A stretch of 64,000 nucleotides of DNA, taken from assembly GCA_032871835.1 (NCBI GenBank), contig CM065297.1:22870098-22934097 (forward strand), given 5' to 3'. Every line of letters begins with the position of its first letter. The stretch's first letter is position 1. The notes beneath the pieces are model-generated. The model saw only the letters and a program-made list of their open reading frames with translations, was not told the origin of the DNA and made no database searches. The position numbers and the translations under genes are program-made. The DNA is from Dipteronia dyeriana (taxonomy: Eukaryota > Streptophyta > Magnoliopsida > Sapindales > Sapindaceae). Shown here one piece after another: positions 46,235-58,979 of this stretch.

Positions 46235-48168
46235 TGTTGGGGTTTATGCCCTAAGCATGTAATTTGTAAATGGATTTATGAAGTAAATAAAAGGAAATGT
46301 TCAATTCATTATGTTATGTTATTTATTTTATAAACTTGTGTATATATTAACATCCTGGATTGTCGGATGTAATCTCGAACTGTGTATATGAGTGTCATAT
46401 ACAGATGGATACAGTAAGAGACGTGCAATCTAAAGAGTCCATAGATAGCAAATAAAGTTGGGTACTTTGTTTGTGGTTAATCTATAGTTGTGGTTCATTC
46501 CGTAATGTACAGTGATTCTATCCTGAATCATTCATATGAGATATGGGAATGGAGACACCTTGTATGATGTGATCATATAGGACTAGGCCATGATCTATAT
46601 GAATCTCACACAAATATCCGTTTACCGATGAGATTCATATATATCAACTAATGATGGCTATATATGGGTGATCTTAATCCTGAGTGTCTTATCGACTCCT
46701 TCAGGTTAGATCGTGGTCTTTGATATACCATGGGTGAGGTCAGATGTATTTCCTAATCAATATACTCCGTATGTTGGGATTGCGGTTTGGCTTGTGGCTG
46801 GGAAGGTTTGTACACAATAGTGGAATCCACTATTTCTTGTGAGAAGTAGATGGTAGTTCCCTTAAGGGTTGATTCGGTGTTTGGACAATATGAGCGCTCT
46901 CCTAATTCCGTGAGGAAATAGGATTTATTGTCCATTAAAGAATCAATGGTACTTAAAGGATATATGTAATTAGAGGGGTATAATAGACATTATGACCCAG
47001 CTCTAATTATGAACTATTGTGGAGGATCACACCATATGTAATAGCTATATCGATGGACACCGAGTTGTATCGGTCTGTATAAAAATGTCTGCAGTTGAGA
47101 GAGTGCAGTTTCGGGTTTTTAGTGGAATAACACCGGAGTTAATAATCAAGGAATATTAATTAAAGAGTTTAGTTAATGATTCTGAGGATTATTGGAGCTC
47201 AAAATACTATGGGTCCATTAGGTCCCCTTGCTAGCCCGATCGATTTAGGTAACAAGGGTCACGATTAATTAATTGGATTGTCCAGTTAATTGTGTTATGA
47301 AAGTAACACGTATTTATTCGGGAACTAATTGAATAATGAGATTATATAATTAATAGATAATGGTGATTAAATAACTTAAATAATGAGATTATTTAATTAT
47401 GTTATTAATCACTAAATGGATGGTGTATGTTGATATTTATTTTTGAATAAAATAAGATAATGTGATTATTTTATTTTATTAAATTAAATAATTTATTTTT
47501 GAATTTAAATAGTTTGAATTCAAAAATTAAAATCAAATATAGATTTGATTAATTTTTTAAATATTATAAGATATATTTAATTATAAATATATATATATAT
47601 AAAGGTTGCTGTGCGTGAAATGCACAGCAACATACATGTATATATAAATTGACAAAATGAAGTTTTTGTTTTGGTTACAGTGGGTTGGCTTTTGGTTAAA
47701 AAGCTAGTGAGTGAAATATTTTTTTTGTGAGTTATTTTTGTGCAAGTGTGTGCATGAACAAACACCACAAAGAGAGAAAAGGTTTTATGTACAAGTGTTG
47801 TTCATTAATATAAATAAAGAGTTTCTTATTTTTCCTTCTTTTCTACACCCTCCATCCTAAGTTCCTGAGAACCGTGACGTGCCCACACGCAGTTACCAAT
47901 CCCGGGAATAGCTAGGAAGATCAGTGGTACAGACCATGAGCAAATCGAAAAGTGAAGGAGCCTCCAAACGTTGGTATGGTTCTATTTTTTTATTGATTAC
48001 AATTTCCTGTATTTACATATATATTTTATTAGTGTAATAATTTTATATGTATTTGTTCCGAAAATAATTACGATCAAAAGTTGACCGGTCCCATATACAG
48101 ATTACGATTTGTATAAAAAAAATTAAAAACCCGTTTCCGTTGCGTGATCGGTGAATTTGGTTTCAACA
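46235..48168 (+). mobile_element. Solo LTR (about 1.93 kb) of a Ty1/copia Angela/BARE-like element
   Basis: It starts TGTTGGGGTTTATGCCCTAA, which resembles the TGTTGGAA(A/T)TATGCCCTA start of the long Angela/BARE LTRs. It ends near TTTCCGTTGCGTGATCGG and TTTCAACA. The length of about 1.9 kb also fits that group. No internal region or ORF is present. The target duplication is unclear: GCTGT left, ACTGC right. Reading gag across it joins two parts of the same domain. Confidence 0.7.
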
Positions 48169-49840
48169 ACTGCAACCATAGAAAACCAACCTACATTCTT
48201 GGTAGGGGTCCAGAAAGTTCCTCCGATCAGCAAAGACCTGACATAACGTTTTCGAGAGGCGTTGCAACAATTGGTGGCAGATGCAGCAAAGGAAGGAGTT
48301 GATCTATTAGCTGCAGAAGAAGCACAAACTTCTAACCTCTTACATGTGAGGCTTTGTTCGATTGTAGTAGGGCCATAACTAAATGCACCGGAAGCCGAAA
48401 GGAACTCTGCTCCAATCAACCAGGCTGGACGTGAAACACCTGAAGAGAAACAACCACGCTAGAAGCAGAACCAGGATCAGGCAGTTCGTTCTAGACATCA
48501 CAAACATGACCGACACAGGGATTGGTCGTCATCAGAAGATAGCGATCGGCACCATCGCAAGCGTCATCACTGAATCATACGTGAAACCCAGCATCAAAGT
48601 GAAGAGCCTGAAAGAGGAATGACAACCACCTAGCGGTTCAACCATCAGGGAAGTTCGGTGGGAGACAGAGACGTCGTAATCCAGAGCCTAACTCGAGAAG
48701 TCGAGAACAATAGGTGTCAAATGGGTGCATTGTTCAGACGTTATGGGTACAATTATTTATCTGACGAGGATTCTGACATCCCATTCACTAGGGACATCCT
48801 GCGGACTTCATTCCCAGAAAGATTCAGGATGCCACACGTAGAGCATATCAAGAAGGATACAAACCCAAAAGAACATGTCAGACGCTATAAAAGTGCTATA
48901 GCTCAGTATGCCCATAGCGATCCCTTACTATGCCTCAATTTTCCATAAACTCTAGGAGACATGGGCTCAAGATGGTTCGGGAGATTACCCCCAGCAAGCA
49001 TCGAAAGTTTCAGTGAACTGAGCAGGAGTTTTTCAAGGCAATTTCTGAGCAATGTTCACAGGAAAAAATCAGTGGCTTACCTTTCTCAAATAAAACAAGG
49101 GAAAGATGAGTCACTGAAGAAATACCTGGGGAGATTCGGCCAAGCGGTATCAAAAATCGACAGTGCAAATGATGAAGCAATAATTGATGCATTCATCAAA
49201 AAACCTACATAATGGACGGTTGTCTTTTGACTTAAGAAGAGCTAATCTAACCAGATATGCAGATATGATGGACATGGCAGGAGGATATGCACTAGCCGAG
49301 GAAGAAGAGTTAGCCACGGGAGGATGCCACATACATGAAGGAAAACCCGAAAAGGACGATGAGTCCAAGGTACAGAACCAAAAGGGGAAACATAAAGGAA
49401 ATAGTAAAGAAAAGAGCAAGGACGAGGGAAATAGGCGTAATGCCGAACAGACAATGGAGAAATACCGAGATAGATACACCAACTACACCCCTATTCGGAA
49501 AAAGCAGGAGGAAATTCTAGCCATACTGGAAGCAAAGAATCTGGAACAAGAGCCACGGCGACAGTCTCAGTTCGCCTGGTGGGATACAACCAAATACTGT
49601 AGATTCCATAAGGAAACTAGTCATAAGATTTCCAAGTGTTACCAGCACAGAGATTATATAGAAATCCTCATTCAGGAAGGACATCTACATGATGTAATCT
49701 TGAAAAGGGATGAGAAATCAAAAACAAAGAAAGAGATCAGGGCCGTTCACAGCTCTGGTCGAAATCAAAGGGCTAGTCCAGAGGCCAATCAAGTAATACA
49801 TACGATCTTTGAAGGACCATCCACTGGAAGAAGTAACTGA
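48169..49840 (+). pseudogene. gag of element B
   Basis: Blocks in order: 'FREALQQLVADAAKEGVDLL', an Arg/His-rich 'DRHHRKRHH' stretch, the Retrotrans_gag core ('FTRDILRTSFPERFRMPHVE', 'GSRWFGRLPPASIESFSEL', 'FLSNVHRKKSVAYL') and a tail with 'YTPIRKKQEEILAILE' and the knuckle-like 'KYCRFHKETSHKISKCYQHR'. Stops at about 48238, 48348, 48461, 48946 and 49210, plus frame changes, disable it. Confidence 0.85.
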
Positions 49841-49984
49841 GAGCGAACACAGGAAATCAGAGAATAAGTAAAAGCAAGAAAAAACTTTAATGTGAACTCG
49901 GTGGAGCCAGACCCGAAAAGGGTAAAGGAAGGATGCGACCCAATAACATTCACATAAGCAGACTCACATGGGGTCGACGTTCGG

Positions 49985-50385
49985 CCAAATGACTCCTTAG
50001 TCATAAGTGCCCGGATTGGTCACCGAGAAGTTAGGAGAATCTTGATAGATAATAGAAGTTCGGCAGACATTCTCAATGTAGCTGTCTACGATCAACTCAG
50101 GTTGGATTGAAAGGATCTACAGCCTTTCCATACTCCACTCAGAGGATTCGGGGGAATTGAGGTCAGGTCACTCAGGACGGTAAAGCTACTTGTAAAGATC
50201 GGAGTGGCACCTTGTCAAAGAATTGTATTGCTCGACTTCGTGGTAGTAGACTTAGACAATTCGTCGTATAATGCGTTGTTGGGTCGGTCATTATTAAATA
50301 AAACTAAGGCCGTAACAACCATTTATGCCTTAATGATCAAGTTCCCGACCGAACAGGGGTCGGTGTAGTCAAGGGATCTCAAGAG
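49985..50385 (+). pseudogene. Aspartic protease of element B, active site lost
   Basis: 'RRILIDNRSSADILNVAVYD' stands where the family has L(V/I)DTGSSADIL: the catalytic Asp remains but Thr-Gly are replaced by Asn-Arg. The following 'LRGFGGIEVRSLRTVKL' and 'YNALLGRSLLNKTKAV' match the rest of the fold. A TGA lies between them near 50110. Confidence 0.8.
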
Positions 50386-50588
50386 ATGGCCCGAAGAGCT
50401 AACCTGTCAGTATACAAAGATAAAAATGATGAACATATTTGCACTATAACGCAGCCGAGTCAAATTAAAGAGCCAGTATCATTCGAATTCGATCCAAGGG
50501 AAGAGCCAAACGAATCCAAAACTGAACCGGTCGAAGAAATTATCTTGAAAAAGATGAACCAGATAAGAGGATCAAGATCAGGGCCAAC

Positions 50589-51745
50589 TTGAAAGGAAAA
50601 GTCAAACAAAACCTCATTGATCTGATCAAAGAATACAGGGATGTGTTTGCTTGGAGTTATGAAAACATGGTCAGGATAGATGCCCGAATAATATCTCACC
50701 ATCTCACAGTATACCCGAATGCAAAACCAATGATACAAAGAGAAGATCATTCAATCTCAAGAGAAGTCAGGCAATCAAACAGGAAACAGATAAGCTACTC
50801 GTTGTAGGGTCGATTAGAGAGGTCAACTACCCTCAATGGGTAGCTAATGTAGTCTTCGTCCAAAAGAAGAATGGACAATGGAGAATGTGCGTAGATTTCA
50901 CATATCTGAACAAGGCATGCCCAAAGGACAGTTTTCCACTTCCGAGGATAGATCAGTTGGTGGACGCTACGTCAGGCCATGAGTTGCTCAGTTTCATGGA
51001 CGCCTACTCAGGATATAACCGAATCCGAATGAACAAGACTGACGAAGAAAAAATAGCATTCACAACTGATCAGGGCTTATACTGTTACACGGTGATGCCC
51101 TTCGGATTAAAAAATACAGGGGCAACCTATCAAAGGCTGGTCAACAGAATCTTTGCACGGCAAATAGGAAGGAACATGGAAGTGTACATTGATGACATGC
51201 TGACCAAGAGCATCTCGGCAAACAAACATACCTCATACCTGAGAGAGACATTCGATGTTTTGAGAAAATACCAAATGAAGCTAAATCCGAACAAGTGTTT
51301 ATTCAGAGTTCCTTCAGGAAGATTCCTGGGTTTTCAAGTTCACCAAAGGGGAATTGAAGTCAATCCTGAAAAGATCCAAGCCCTGCAGAGAATGACCTCA
51401 CCAAGGACGTTAAAAGAAGTACAGCGTTTAACAGGATGTTTAGCCTCCTTGGGAAGATTCATCTCAGAGGCCACTGACAGATGCGCACGTCTTTTCAAGA
51501 TAATTAAAAAAGGAAAAGGTCTCGAATGGAATGATGAGTACGAGCAGGCTTTTTTAAAGATCAAAGAATACTTAGGGCAGGCTCCCATACTTTCAAAACC
51601 ACATATGGAAGAGACACTCCATTTGTACTTATCAATTACAGAACTAGCAGCAAGCTCAGTTCTAGTTAGAATAGAGGATGGAGTACAGAAGCCAGTATAC
51701 TATACCAGCAAGGCACTTCTGCCATCCGAGACCAGGTATTCATAA
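50589..51745 (+). pseudogene. Reverse transcriptase of element B
   Basis: Nearly complete core from 50885 to 51745: 'MCVDFTYLNKACPKDSFPLP', 'SFMDAYSGYNRI', 'MPFGLKNTGATYQRLVN' and catalytic YIDD encoded at 51185-51196. The connection region follows ('FLGFQVHQRGIEVNPEKI', 'RLTGCLASLGRFI'). The N-terminal approach (50589-50880) needs two frame changes. It ends at a TAA at about 51743 inside the 'TRYS.AEKMALA' junction with RNase H. Confidence 0.9.
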
Positions 51746-52495
51746 GCAGAAAAAATGGCCCTAGCATTTGTTTTAGTAGTAAGGAAGCTAAGGTCATACT
51801 TTCAGGCTCATACAATCCAGGTACTTACCGACTGCCAATTAAAGCAAATTCTACAGAAGCCAGAGATTTCAGGAAGGATGACCAAATGGGCTATCGAGCT
51901 AAGTGAATTCGATATCCACTACGTCCCCAGGACATCCCTCAAAGGGCAACCAGTGATATATTTTATAGCAGAGTTCATAGAGCCAAACCTAGAAGCAAAA
52001 AAGATGTCGGGAAAAAATTTCCCATGGAAATTGTATGTTGATGGCTCTTCAAACACTTACAGCAGCGGGGCAGGGATCGTAGTATGCACTTCAGATGGAG
52101 ATGATGTCGAATGTGCCATGAGGTTTGATTTCAAAGCAACCAACAATCAAGCCGAGTACGAGGCACTGCTAGCTGGACTCAGAGTGTGCATAGCTTTCGG
52201 GGCAGATGAAGTCAAGATATTCAGCAATTCATATGTAGTTGTCAACCAAGTCCTGGATGAGTACCAAGCCAAGGATGAATGCATGATAGCCTACCGTGAT
52301 ATTGCAAAACAGCTTCTCTAGAAATTCAAAGAATATAAGATTGTCCAGATCCCCAGGGAGGAGAATGAAAAGGCAGACGCATTGTCCAAAATAGCATCAG
52401 TAACAACCACAATCAGGCCAAAGACTATTCTGGTTGCACATCTCCTCAAACCGAGCACAGATGAACCAAGAAACTTAGAAAATTTAGAAATTTGA
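51746..52495 (+). pseudogene. RNase H and archaeal-type RNase H of element B
   Basis: 'MALAFVLVVRKLRSYFQAH', 'VLTDCQLKQILQKPEISGR' and 'WAIELSEFDIHYVPRTSLKG' form the first RNase H. 'WKLYVDGSSNTYSSGAG', 'FKATNNQAEYEALLAGL' and 'IFSNSYVVVNQV' form the second, with Asp in YVDGSS present. 'QIPREENEKADALSKIAS' ends the module. A TAG at 52319-52321 interrupts it. Confidence 0.88.
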
Positions 52496-52499
52496 ACAT

Positions 52500-53709
52500 C
52501 GCCAGACGGTTGGATGACTCGGCTTAAAAGGTTCCTGGAAGAAGGCGTGCTCCCGGAAGATCCCTTACAAGCAAAACGTATCATATGTAGATCAGCAAGG
52601 TACACATTGGTTGGAGGAGAACTATACAGAATGGGGTATTCCCGAACACTCCAAAGATGTGTGTCAGAGGAGGATGCATATCAGATATTATAAGAAATCC
52701 ATGGAGGAGTTTGCGAAAACCACACTAGGGGTAAAATTTTAGCACACAAGGTACTCAGGCAAGGTTATTATTGGCCTACTCTATTCTCATATGCACATGG
52801 ATGTTCTGAGAGTTGCAATACTTGCCAAAGGATTGCTAATGATATCCGACAACCCCTTAAACAACTCAGAAACCTCACATCCCCATGGCCATTTGCCATG
52901 TGGGTGTTGGATTTAATTGGCCCAATGTCAGCCGTGATAGGGGTGGAACGAAGTATGTCATAGTAGCCGTTGACTATTTCACGAAGTGGGCAGAAGCTGA
53001 AGCATTGGTGCATATCACATAAGCAAACACCACAAATTTTGTGAAAAAGAATATACTTTATAGGTTTAGAGTCCCAAACACTATAATCACTGACAACGGC
53101 ACCATGTTCGATAACCTGAAATTCAGACAGCTGTGCAAAGAGTACCAGATTGCCAATTACTATGTCACACTTGCCCACCCTCAAACAAATAGGCATGTCG
53201 AAGCAGTGAACAAAATCATCAAGCACACAATCAAAGCAAATCTAGATGCCAAGAAAGGAAGTTGGGTTAAAAAGCTTCCCGAAGTATTATGGGCATACCG
53301 GGCAACAGCAAGAACGTCAACAAGAGAGACTCCATTCACTTTAGCGTTTGGAACAGAAGCTGTTATCCCCATAGAAACGTCATATGCATCACCCCGGGTC
53401 AGAATATATGATAAAGAACAGAATGTTGATATGCTATTACAAAATCTAGATGAGCTAGAAGAGAAAAGGGAGAAGTCCCGAATACGAAATATGGCATATC
53501 AGCAAAGAGTAGCCCGCCACTACAACTCTCATGTTTGGGTCAGGAAATTCCAACTAAGAGACCTGGTACTAAGGAAGGTTTCGTTGAACATAAAAAATAA
53601 AGTTGTAGGTTCTCTGGCCGTTAAGTGGGAAGGCCCGTACAAAATCGAAGGAATAGTTGGCCATGGAGCATATTGGATTGCACGACCCAATGGAGGGGTT
53701 TTACCCTGA
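52500..53709 (+). pseudogene. Integrase of element B
   Basis: Zinc finger His-His-Cys-Cys in 'HGGVCENH' and 'SCNTCQ'. The core acidic residues are Asp in 'MWVLDLIGP', Asp in 'IITDNGTMFD' and Glu in 'HVEAVNKIIKH'. The C-terminal region reads 'LRDLVLRKVSLN' and 'VKWEGPYKIEGIV'. Stops near 52691 and 53022 and a frame change near 52935 break it. Catalytic residues are intact, unlike in A's zinc finger. Confidence 0.88.
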
Positions 53710-54239
53710 CCATGAAATGCCCAATATCTGAAGATTTTCTATCCTTTAATTATTTTTTGTTCTTTTTTCTAGTCATGACAATTTTAGTTAGGTTAGATAT
53801 TAGCTATGAAATTTAAAACTTTGTTGATTTTGCAATTATGAATAAAAATCAAACTCGGGATTTTAGAAAGAAAGCATATGATAATAAGAACGTGTGGAAG
53901 ACAATCATGATAATAAGAACATGCAAATAGAATACTCGGGACCATTAATTACCGAATGGGTAAAGAAACTCGAAGGAGCATGCTAACCGAGCAAGGTAAA
54001 TTGACCTTAGCAAAAAGGCAAACCGATGCACCAGCTCGGGACGCTATCAGAAAATTTCGGTGAAATGCGTAGCTGTGTTAAGCGATTCAAAAAGCTTAAC
54101 GATTCGGCAAACCTTTATGAATAAAAACTAGGGAGACGTCCTCGGTAATGCGTAAGGACTCGAACATATGATCATGGTGAGCCTTGATGTAATGTTCGGG
54201 TAGCAACCGTATATGAAACACAAGTATAAACCTACTTGT

Positions 54240-54560
54240 CTGTTTTAAGATGACTCGGTTAATAATACTAGCCAGTTTAATAAGATACTTGGCATAAAGA
54301 TTGCAAGAGCCAATTTAATAAGATACTTGACAATAGAATTATTCGGGTGACAACCGGTTTAATAAGATACTCGATGAAGTTACCTGAACATCAGAGTTAG
54401 CCAGTTTAATAAGATAATTGGCATGAAGATTGCAACAGCCAGTTTAATAAGATACTTGATGTTAAAAATTATTCAGGGAACGAAACCGGCTTAATAAGAT
54501 ACTCGGTTAAGTTACCCGAACAGAAATAGATGGTTTAATAAGATACTCGACAACAATAGA
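54240..54560. repeat. Higher-order tandem repeats in element B (about 45-bp units, about 130-bp super-unit)
   Basis: TTTAATAAGATACT or a close variant recurs at about 54268, 54313, 54358, 54403, 54443, 54488 and 54532. Units preceded by GCCAG and by ACCGG alternate, so the pattern repeats every three units. The array lies between integrase and the antisense ORF, the same place as the 99-bp array in element A, but the sequences are unrelated. Confidence 0.8.
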
Positions 54561-54734
54561 GTCAAGTTGAAGAAATTTCGTGAGCAATGAAATCAGAAGC
54601 TAAACTCGGGATTTTATTAATCTCTCCAAAGAATCGTTACAAAAAAAAATTGTTACAAAGAATTCTTTACAAAATTGTTACAAAGAATTACAAAGAATTG
54701 TTAAAGAGTTTTTACAAAAAACTTATGAACAAAA

Positions 54735-57600
54735 TCAAGGTTGTGAGGATTTTGAACTCTTGCCAATACTCGGGTCGGGCACCATCTCGTACTCGCGGAG
54801 CAAACTTTCATTGGAAGGCCAAGCAATCGTGTAGATCGAATCGTCCATCCATTGGCTGTTATCTTCTCCTAAGATCGGTCCAACATCAGAGACCACACCC
54901 TCCACGACCGACTCCTGACTGGCGTAAAAAATCGAGAGGGAGTGCTCGAATGGAACCTCTAAATGCATAGGTTGGGGCGCTTTGCCTCGGCTACGGCAGT
55001 AAACTCTCCACTCCTTCATCTGAGTATGAAGAGATTCCAATGATCGATCCACATGATTTTTGATCAGTTACCTGATTTTTAATCTTGAAGAATTCGCCAG
55101 TTGAAACCAACCCACGCTGAAACTCCCGAAGGAAAAGGGCATCGTAGGTAGGGGATCTCTTGAAACGATCTACCCCTTGCACTTCGAGTTCCAGTCTGGC
55201 CTCCTTGGATAGGGACTCGACCGTCAGAGCCTGACATTCCAAGTCTTTGATTTTCTGCTCATACGCCGACTTAGACTACTCTGCTTCCTGTTCGGCTTTA
55301 AGCATTGATTCTTAGGTAGAGGACAACAAATTTTGAAGTGAAGCTGTCTTCTCCTCTGCCAAAGAAACTTTCTCCTCTGTCTCAACCTGCTTCTCCAAAC
55401 AGTGGTCGGTGAAAACTTGGGTAGAGCCCACCTCCTTTTCATAACCTACTTCAACCCAAGCACGACTATCCTCACTTTCCTTCAGTTGAGCCTCAAGATG
55501 CCTTATTCTATCAGCTTGATGTTGCTGCGTCTGAACCAGCTCAGCGAACTCAGCCACCATCTACAGAAAATTAATTAAAAATCTAGCAAGCAAAACGAGC
55601 AAAACAATTGAAGAAGTTATGGACAACTTACATAAGATGCACGGTTAAAAAAGTTCTAAAGACGGTCTGTCAAGAAGCCATCCCGAAAATAACTCCAGCA
55701 GTCTTCCCCGATGAAAGCCCGACCGGATGACATCTCCCGCAGCATATCCTGGGGAGAAGGATATGAATGAACCCCCGAGGATTCAGCCCCTTGATCTTCA
55801 ACCTCAAGGGGGAGGGGAACCTCTATTCTGCTCTGAAGTCTCTGCATCCGCCGATGTTTCCACATCAATGCTCGGGGGAATATCAGCCACAGTATCTTCA
55901 TCACTGGAGTCAATGAATGAGACCACCCGAGGGACCTTGAGAGGGTGAGTTGGAGAGCTGACTATCTTCCGCTTCTCAGCCCGAGAATGGTGGAAGCTGA
56001 GATCAGCTGCAGGATCTTCCTGAGCATCATCCCGGAAAGATTCAAAAAATTCAGGACCTGAAGGTACTTATCCCGCAGAGGTATTACCTCCATCACCAGC
56101 TCCTGACCGTACAACAGGTCATTCACCAAGACCCTCACTCTGCCTCTCCCCATCATCAGGCAGTTGAGTATCTGTCGGGCCACTCGGATCACTAGTCTCC
56201 CCGGCGGCCGGCTGAACAACGTCCTCTAAGATATATTCAGGGACTTGCTCATCGGCTACATCAGTTTCCTCATCAGACTCAGGTGAGGCAATACCATCAT
56301 TGCTCTGACGAGAAGCTTCTTTTCAGCTCGCCTGAAGAATTGACTTCACTTGGCGAGCTTGGAGGTAGCAGACGATGTCTGTGTCATACACTTAGAAAAA
56401 AAAATGGACCGCGTTAGAATATGAAAAGCAAATAAACAATAATTAAAAAAAAAAGGTTACAAAGATCACTTACATCGCCTGCGGTAAGCCAAAATTTGGC
56501 TGAAGAAACAGAGCTCTATCATATTCGCCTCGTTGAAAAGATAAGACTTGTTCCTCTTCTCCAGCGTGCGAACTGCTGCCCGAGCAAGTCTGGTCAGCTC
56601 AGCGTCGCTAAATTTAAGTTTCTTCTTGTTCCAAACCTTGGGAGAATAGAAGAAGCAGGGAACTTTCAGCACCCTCCGAGTTTTCCCAGCAGAGAGGGTG
56701 ACTTCAAGACCCAGATTCCCTCCAGCAAAAAACCAATTGTTCTTCCAAAACTTGTTGGATGAAGGGAATCCCCATATAAACCCCCTCTTTTGGGGTCATC
56801 AGAGGTGTCGACGTCCCGATTCACCTTTGTCCTCTCGGAGACCCAACAGTCGGGCAGATTAGACATGAGGAAATAGGTCTCTATCTTGCCAGACTGCCTC
56901 AGCCTAAAGAAATACCTGATCTCACTCGGGGATGGCGGCGACAAGTTCATCCGACTGTATATGTGCCACATGCACATTAGGATCTTGTAGTTGTTTGGGG
57001 CCAGTTTAGCCGGGGCGATCCCTGCTTCAACCAAAAACCAAGCAATGAAAGTGAGACAAGCAGAGCATGGATCCATAGATGGCCACCATATACGGGGGAG
57101 GATTCCACACAGCTCTATCACAAGCAGGAACCAGAATAACCGAGTCATCCAAATCGAATCGGGCACTATACTTCTCTATCTCATCCGCCTCGACCACATT
57201 CGGCTTGGTGTCAAACCCACTCGGGCGATCAGTAAAGAAAGTGAGACAAGATACTCTGAATGCCTTTTACTTCGTTCTCGTTAACAGTCTGCTCCCTGAT
57301 CCGAACGCCGCCCGAGCCATGCTTATGGACTTCACTTCTGCTTTGATGTTTTCCCATCCTTCGCAGAGGTATCCTGTGATTAGAAACATTAGATTCAGAA
57401 CTAGATGAAGAACTGGATACAGAAAATTGGACGTCAGGGTGAAGCCCATAAATGTCAACTTCTAAAAATAGAGGTTCATCAGTGGGGATTTCTCCCAATA
57501 ATCTTCGAACGCAGGAAACTAGCTGGAAATCCCCACGATTGAGTGCTTTGAAAGCGATAGTAAAAAGTCGTTGACGAGAGGACGGATTCATTGACACTAA
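54735..57600 (-). pseudogene. Antisense, intron-containing ORF (aORF) of element B
   Basis: Minus strand, opposite to gag-pol. From the start: a Ser-rich N-terminus (57229-57597, 'SVSSSSSSSESNVSNHR'); a plant-mobile-domain-like region (56666-57166, 'FLVEAGIAPAKLAPNNYKIL', 'PPSPSEIRYFFRLRQ', 'YFLMSNLPDCWV'); 'LKFSDAELTRLARA' (56466-56672); an acidic stretch; then a long coiled coil (55312-55560, 'QADRIRHLEAQLKESEDSRA') and 'YDALFLREFQRGLVSTGEFF' (about 55120). Two GT..AG introns are visible: 56379-56473 and 55561-55631. Frameshifts and stops (for example near 55318) disable it. Function of this ORF family is unknown. Confidence 0.7.
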
Positions 57601-58096
57601 CCTTGAATAAAGAAATCTGAAACGTAAAATCTTCTACTAAGAAATGGCGATTTGCTGTGAAGAAATCTGGGATGGCAAAGAATTTTCTGGTTTTCAAGTT
57701 TTTTTTTAGAATAAACCAGCACAACCCTTCAGTGAAGAATTTAAAGGGGTGATAGTATGAAACCCTAGGATCTCAAGGAGGAAAAAATCTATGATGAGAT
57801 TTGATGATGTAGGTGGTGCACGGGGAGACGTAAAGGTCGTTTCTAATAAATGGAATCGAAAAAAGAAGCGGCATAGAACACGTGTCAAGAAGATAACAGG
57901 CTTTCGTAGTCAGAATTCCAAAATGTCGCCATCATTAAAGATCCAGCGTGAGGGGAAAATTGGATTTACAGGGTCACCATTAAGACACGTCATTATGATA
58001 AGACATTTACTCTGGCACAGAAATAAAAATTGAATTGATTAAAATACTTTTGCCCGAAACAAAATTCTATTCGGTAAAAAAAAATTAAGGGGGTAT

Positions 58097-58979
58097 TTTC
58101 TTATGTAAATTTTATCAGATATACACGTCATTAACAAAGAGGATAAATTTTCCAGGTGGACGTTCAAATAGGCATCCTGCAAGGCATCGCCAAAGAAGAG
58201 AAACCCAAATAAACAAGTATTGAACATGACCAGCTCGGGGTTAAATGGTGACATACACTACTCGGGGTCAGTTAAACATACTCGAGGCTAACTGATGACA
58301 TTGTCTACTCGGGATTAGATGACGTCACTCGGGACCAGCTGATATCGTTTTCTACTCGGGACAAACATGAAGAAAACTAAATAAAAAGCCCAGCGCGTAG
58401 CTCACACGAATCAAGTCATTAAAATACACGAAGATGTCCATATCAAAGAGGAATTCCAAGAAGAACGGAATTATCAAGCAGGAAGGGTTCCTAATCAAGC
58501 AACAATTTTATTTCTTCAAAAAGACTACAATCTCATAAGGAAATAAGTCCTAATTGGATTACATTACTAGAGTCTCATTCGATCTCAATACAAGTCTCCG
58601 AAACAGGAAAGAAGACAAACTACTTCGAACAAGCAAACAATCGTAATTAAATACAAAGATCTTTTATTACTTGTACAAGAAGATTATGGTTCTATAAACA
58701 TATAAATAAACCCATAATCTCAACACACAAATAGATACAGCAATCATAGAAAAATATAGAGAGAAGAAAGAAAGATCGAGAATTGTAATTATATTATTTC
58801 ATAGTGGATTTTGGCTTGGTTGATCATTCAACCACCTGTAGACGTTTCTCCGGTCATCGGAGTTTTATCACGTAAAAAACTTGCACCCGATTACTTTATC
58901 ATTCTCTTTCTCTTTGAAATCACAGCAAAAATCCAATCATTGTTGGCTTTTCTCATACATCTAAAAACCGACGTCAACA
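58097..58979 (+). mobile_element. 3' LTR of element B
   Basis: It follows the polypurine tract AAGGGGG (58088-58093). Its start (TTTCTTATG) has drifted from the TGTCGTA of the other copies, and its end is CGACGTCAACA. It aligns end to end with 45217-46100. Confidence 0.85.

Larger units (their letters stand above)
45217..58979 (+). mobile_element. Element B: Tat/Retand-like Ty3/gypsy retrotransposon with both LTRs
   Basis: LTRs of 884 and 883 bases (45217-46100, 58097-58979) flank a primer site, gag, protease, reverse transcriptase, two RNase H domains, integrase, a tandem repeat region and an antisense ORF. The flanking pentamers are AGGGG (left) and ATGGG (right), a target duplication with one mismatch. 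By eye the LTRs agree at roughly nine positions in ten over the part I compared. Gag holds a copia-type solo LTR. Stops and frameshifts occur in most domains. The element is inserted in copia element F. Confidence 0.88.
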
